Notes under the pieces: generated by a model
What the model was told of the DNA's origin: nothing
What the model saw: only the letters and a program-made list of their open reading frames with translations
Databases searched by the model: none
In this document: in pieces, positions 5,635 to 6,709 of the stretch
Numbering within the stretch: the stretch's first letter is position 1
Layout of the letters: every line of letters begins with the position of its first letter
Assembly: GCA_947581885.1 (NCBI GenBank)
Contig: CANPWF010000097.1
Span: 1 to 6,709 of the forward strand
Length of the DNA: 6,709 bases
DNA from: an uncultured Clostridia bacterium
GTDB taxonomy: Bacteria; Bacillota; Clostridia; Christensenellales; Borkfalkiaceae
Direction of reading: 5' to 3'
Translations under genes and position numbers: made by a program

Positions 5635-5659
5635 GTAAACCGATACGGTTTTACGGAGG
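5635..5659 (+). promoter_or_regulatory. 5' leader hairpin and ribosome binding site
   Basis: GTAAACCG (5635-5642) pairs with CGGTTTTAC (5646-5654), with one bulged base and a 3-nt loop, at the predicted 5' end of the transcript. The strong Shine-Dalgarno GGAGG (5655-5659) follows immediately, 6 nt before the ATG at 5666. The hairpin leaves the ribosome site open, so an mRNA-stabilising 5' structure is more likely than a switch. No T-run follows. Confidence 0.5.
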
Positions 5660-5665
5660 AAACAA

Positions 5666-6319
5666 ATGTCATTTTTCACGAATTTCTCTTCGGATCACTG
5701 CCCGGGCACCATCTCGGGCAACCCGTTGAACGGCCTTTGCGAGAAGGTGTGCATTCAGGCGGAAAAGATCTTCGACGCGGGCATCATCCAGACCCGTCTC
5801 GAAAACTATTCCGTTCTCCCTTCCGACCCCGTTCCGTCCAACCCTACATATCCGCTCACGTTCATCAGCGCACGCTCCACTTCATCGATCGGGAACGTGA
5901 CCGCGCTCAACGTCGAGCGGCAGGCGGATGGGAGCTGTGCCCGCGTACAGGCGACGGTGAACATCCCCATCGAGATCGTCTACGTCGACGCGAACGGCGT
6001 TGAGGGCAAAACGACTTCCTCGATCACGCTCAACGAGGACGTGCTCATGTATGTTCCCCCGGCATCCGTCATTCCCTTTACGGTGACGAGCGCGGTCTCT
6101 TCCGTCTCGCCCGAAGGGGTGTTCGATCCGACGACGAACGGATTTCTCATCAACGCCTGTGTGACCTGTATCCTCAAAGTGGCGATGCAGGTGGAACTTC
6201 TCGTTCCCAGCTACGGCTATTGCGCCATCCCTCCCGCGCAGGAATATACGCAGGAAGTCTGCTCGGGATTCTTCGAGCTCCCGCTCTATCCGCAGGGCAG
6301 GGCGTGCAGTAAAAAATAG
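5666..6319 (+). CDS. Cysteine-rich conserved hypothetical protein, putative spore-envelope protein
   Basis: The function is unknown. The 217-residue protein has no signal peptide or transmembrane helix. Nine cysteines are visible at 12, 25, 29, 91, 165, 168, 186, 199 and 213, including a CEKVC pair (25-29) in CEKVCIQAEKIFDAG and an ACVTC pair (164-168). Between them lies a beta-rich core: ARVQATVNIPIEIVYVDANG (92-111), an SSITLNEDVLMYVP segment (118-131), and KVAMQVELLVPSYGYCAIPP (171-190), then a conserved-looking CSGFFELPLYPQG end. The CxxxC-KxFDA opening and the repeated hydrophobic strands recall uncharacterised Clostridia proteins around the DUF3794/SPOCS and exosporium-type families, but I cannot confirm membership. 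The SigK/SigE-like promoter and the LysM neighbour point to a disulfide-linked spore coat or exosporium role, as inference. The start is well supported by GGAGG. Confidence 0.85.
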   Translation: MSFFTNFSSDHCPGTISGNPLNGLCEKVCIQAEKIFDAGIIQTRLENYSVLPSDPVPSNPTYPLTFISARSTSSIGNVTALNVERQADGSCARVQATVNIPIEIVYVDANGVEGKTTSSITLNEDVLMYVPPASVIPFTVTSAVSSVSPEGVFDPTTNGFLINACVTCILKVAMQVELLVPSYGYCAIPPAQEYTQEVCSGFFELPLYPQGRACSKK

Positions 6320-6344
6320 CTCTTATCGGAACGATTTTGAGGGT

Positions 6345-6387
6345 ACCATGTCGAGGGTCGAACCCTTTTCATGGCACCATGTCGAGG
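6345..6387. repeat. Direct repeat and nested symmetric hairpin after the cysteine-rich gene
   Basis: ACCATGTCGAGG occurs at 6345-6356 and again at 6376-6387. Between and across them CCATG (6346-6350) can pair with CATGG (6370-6374), enclosing AGGGT (6354-6358) / ACCCT (6362-6366) with loop CGA and matching 3-nt internal loops. No T-run directly follows the outer stem, though TTTTC follows the inner one. The function is unknown. It may be a weak terminator or the remains of a small palindromic repeat. Confidence 0.5.
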
Positions 6388-6406
6388 AAAAAAATTCTCT
6401 GCGGGA

Positions 6407-6446
6407 TAGGAAAAAGCCGACGCTGCCGCGTCGGCTTCAATATTTT
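6407..6446. terminator. Bidirectional intrinsic terminator
   Basis: AGCCGACGC (6415-6423) and GCGTCGGCT (6428-6436) form a perfect 9-bp stem with loop TGCC. On the + strand TCAATATTTT follows. On the - strand an uninterrupted TTTTT follows, since AAAAA precedes the stem. It can stop + strand transcription of the cysteine-rich gene and also - strand transcription coming from the right. Confidence 0.82.
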
Positions 6447-6503
6447 CTCTCTCGGCTCCCGCCTCATAGGCAGTTGCGCCGTGCCTTGCCTCTCTTCCTC
6501 TCG

Positions 6504-6584
6504 GCTCCCCCGTTGGGGGAGCTGTCATGCCGCCCTTGGCGTGACTGAGGGGGTGTGAGCGTACGCAACTGTATAATCACGTCA
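6504..6584. repeat. Palindromic repeat module A, right copy
   Basis: This is the complete counterpart of 1-78 in the same orientation. It opens with a perfect 8-bp hairpin GCTCCCCC (6504-6511) / GGGGGAGC (6515-6522) with loop GTT. The second hairpin follows: GTCATGCC (6524-6531) / GGCGTGAC (6538-6545) with loop GCCCTT and one T-G pair. The conserved TGACTGAGGGGGTGTGAG and TCACGTCA complete it. A partial echo of its opening, CTCTCGGCTCCC, also occurs near 6449-6460. It is non-coding. Confidence 0.8.
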
Positions 6585-6709
6585 CCCTGAGCCGAAGGGT
6601 CGTCTGCCCTTGACGACCCTTCGAGTCGAATGGGTCACCGCAGTTTTAAGAACATAAGTCTAAGGTGATTCCTACTTCGCGCAAGGACGCGCTCGTGCCG
6701 CCCAAGGAA
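6580..6709 (+). repeat. Composite palindromic repeat module B, right copy (truncated, divergent end)
   Basis: Positions 6580-6673 match the reverse complement of 112-205 with four differences and no gaps. They include a perfect 12-bp hairpin CGAAGGGTCGTC (6593-6604) / GACGACCCTTCG (6612-6623) with loop TGCCCTT. After GATTCCT (6667-6673) the sequence no longer matches the left copy and begins a different GC-rich segment, CGCGCAAGGACGCGCTCGTG, cut by the window end. There is no gene. It is the same repeat family as 74-205, in the opposite orientation. Confidence 0.78.

Noticed and set aside
6337..6558. Two overlapping small ORFs (66 and 73 codons) after the cysteine-rich gene
   Set aside because: They run through a hairpin, a terminator and repeat module A, so their sequence is dictated by repeats. 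There is no convincing start signal.
1..6709. SRP RNA, tRNA, rRNA, CRISPR array or transposase gene
   Set aside because: I saw no SRP RNA core motif, tRNA cloverleaf, regularly spaced repeat array or transposase-like ORF. The flanking repeats are two-copy palindromic modules, not a CRISPR array.

Overview
The window looks like a chromosomal segment of an endospore-forming Clostridia-type Firmicute. The order ftsY - ylxM - ffh - rpsP - khpA (KH-domain gene) is typical of Firmicutes, YlxM is largely confined to that phylum and related Gram-positives, and the right half carries a SpoVB-like flippase, a signal-less LysM protein and a cysteine-rich protein resembling spore-envelope proteins. The DNA is GC-rich for a Clostridium relative, which would suit an uncultured gut lineage, but the exact lineage cannot be told from the sequence.

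Layout. Positions 1-391 carry no gene. They hold a mosaic of palindromic repeats (module A 1-78, module B 74-205, a separate hairpin at 229-273) and then the ftsY leader. The SRP and ribosomal block follows on the + strand. ftsY (392-1288) ends in an intrinsic terminator at 1330-1371, and the 3' arm of that terminator contains the -35 box of a near-perfect sigma-A promoter (TTGACG, 17 bp, extended TATAAT) for ylxM (1400-1774), ffh (1775-3088), rpsP (3137-3430) and khpA (3440-3682). The operon closes at a cUUCGg-capped terminator (3710-3741). The usual continuation in Firmicutes (rimM-trmD-rplS) is absent here. A SpoVB/MOP-family flippase lies convergently on the - strand (3739-5256). Divergent from it is a short LysM gene (5313-5597), followed by a 217-residue protein with nine cysteines (5666-6319), which ends near a hairpin and a bidirectional terminator (6415-6446). 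Positions 6320-6709 carry no gene and end in second copies of modules A and B, with B in the opposite orientation.

How the genes work together. FtsY (receptor) and Ffh (SRP54) are the two GTPases of co-translational membrane targeting, and YlxM is their usual small partner. bS16 and KhpA are ribosome- and RNA-binding proteins of the same housekeeping operon. The right half reads as a sporulation island. SpoVB-type flippases serve spore cortex peptidoglycan synthesis. The LysM protein has no signal peptide, like mother-cell coat proteins. A 15-base sequence matching the -10 of mother-cell sigma factors (GCATAnnnTA) occurs immediately before both the LysM gene and the cysteine-rich gene. The sporulation reading is inference from these combined signs. 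The most interesting unknown is the cysteine-rich protein with its SigK/SigE-like promoter and 5' leader hairpin. The most interesting DNA structure is the flanking pair of palindromic repeat mosaics.
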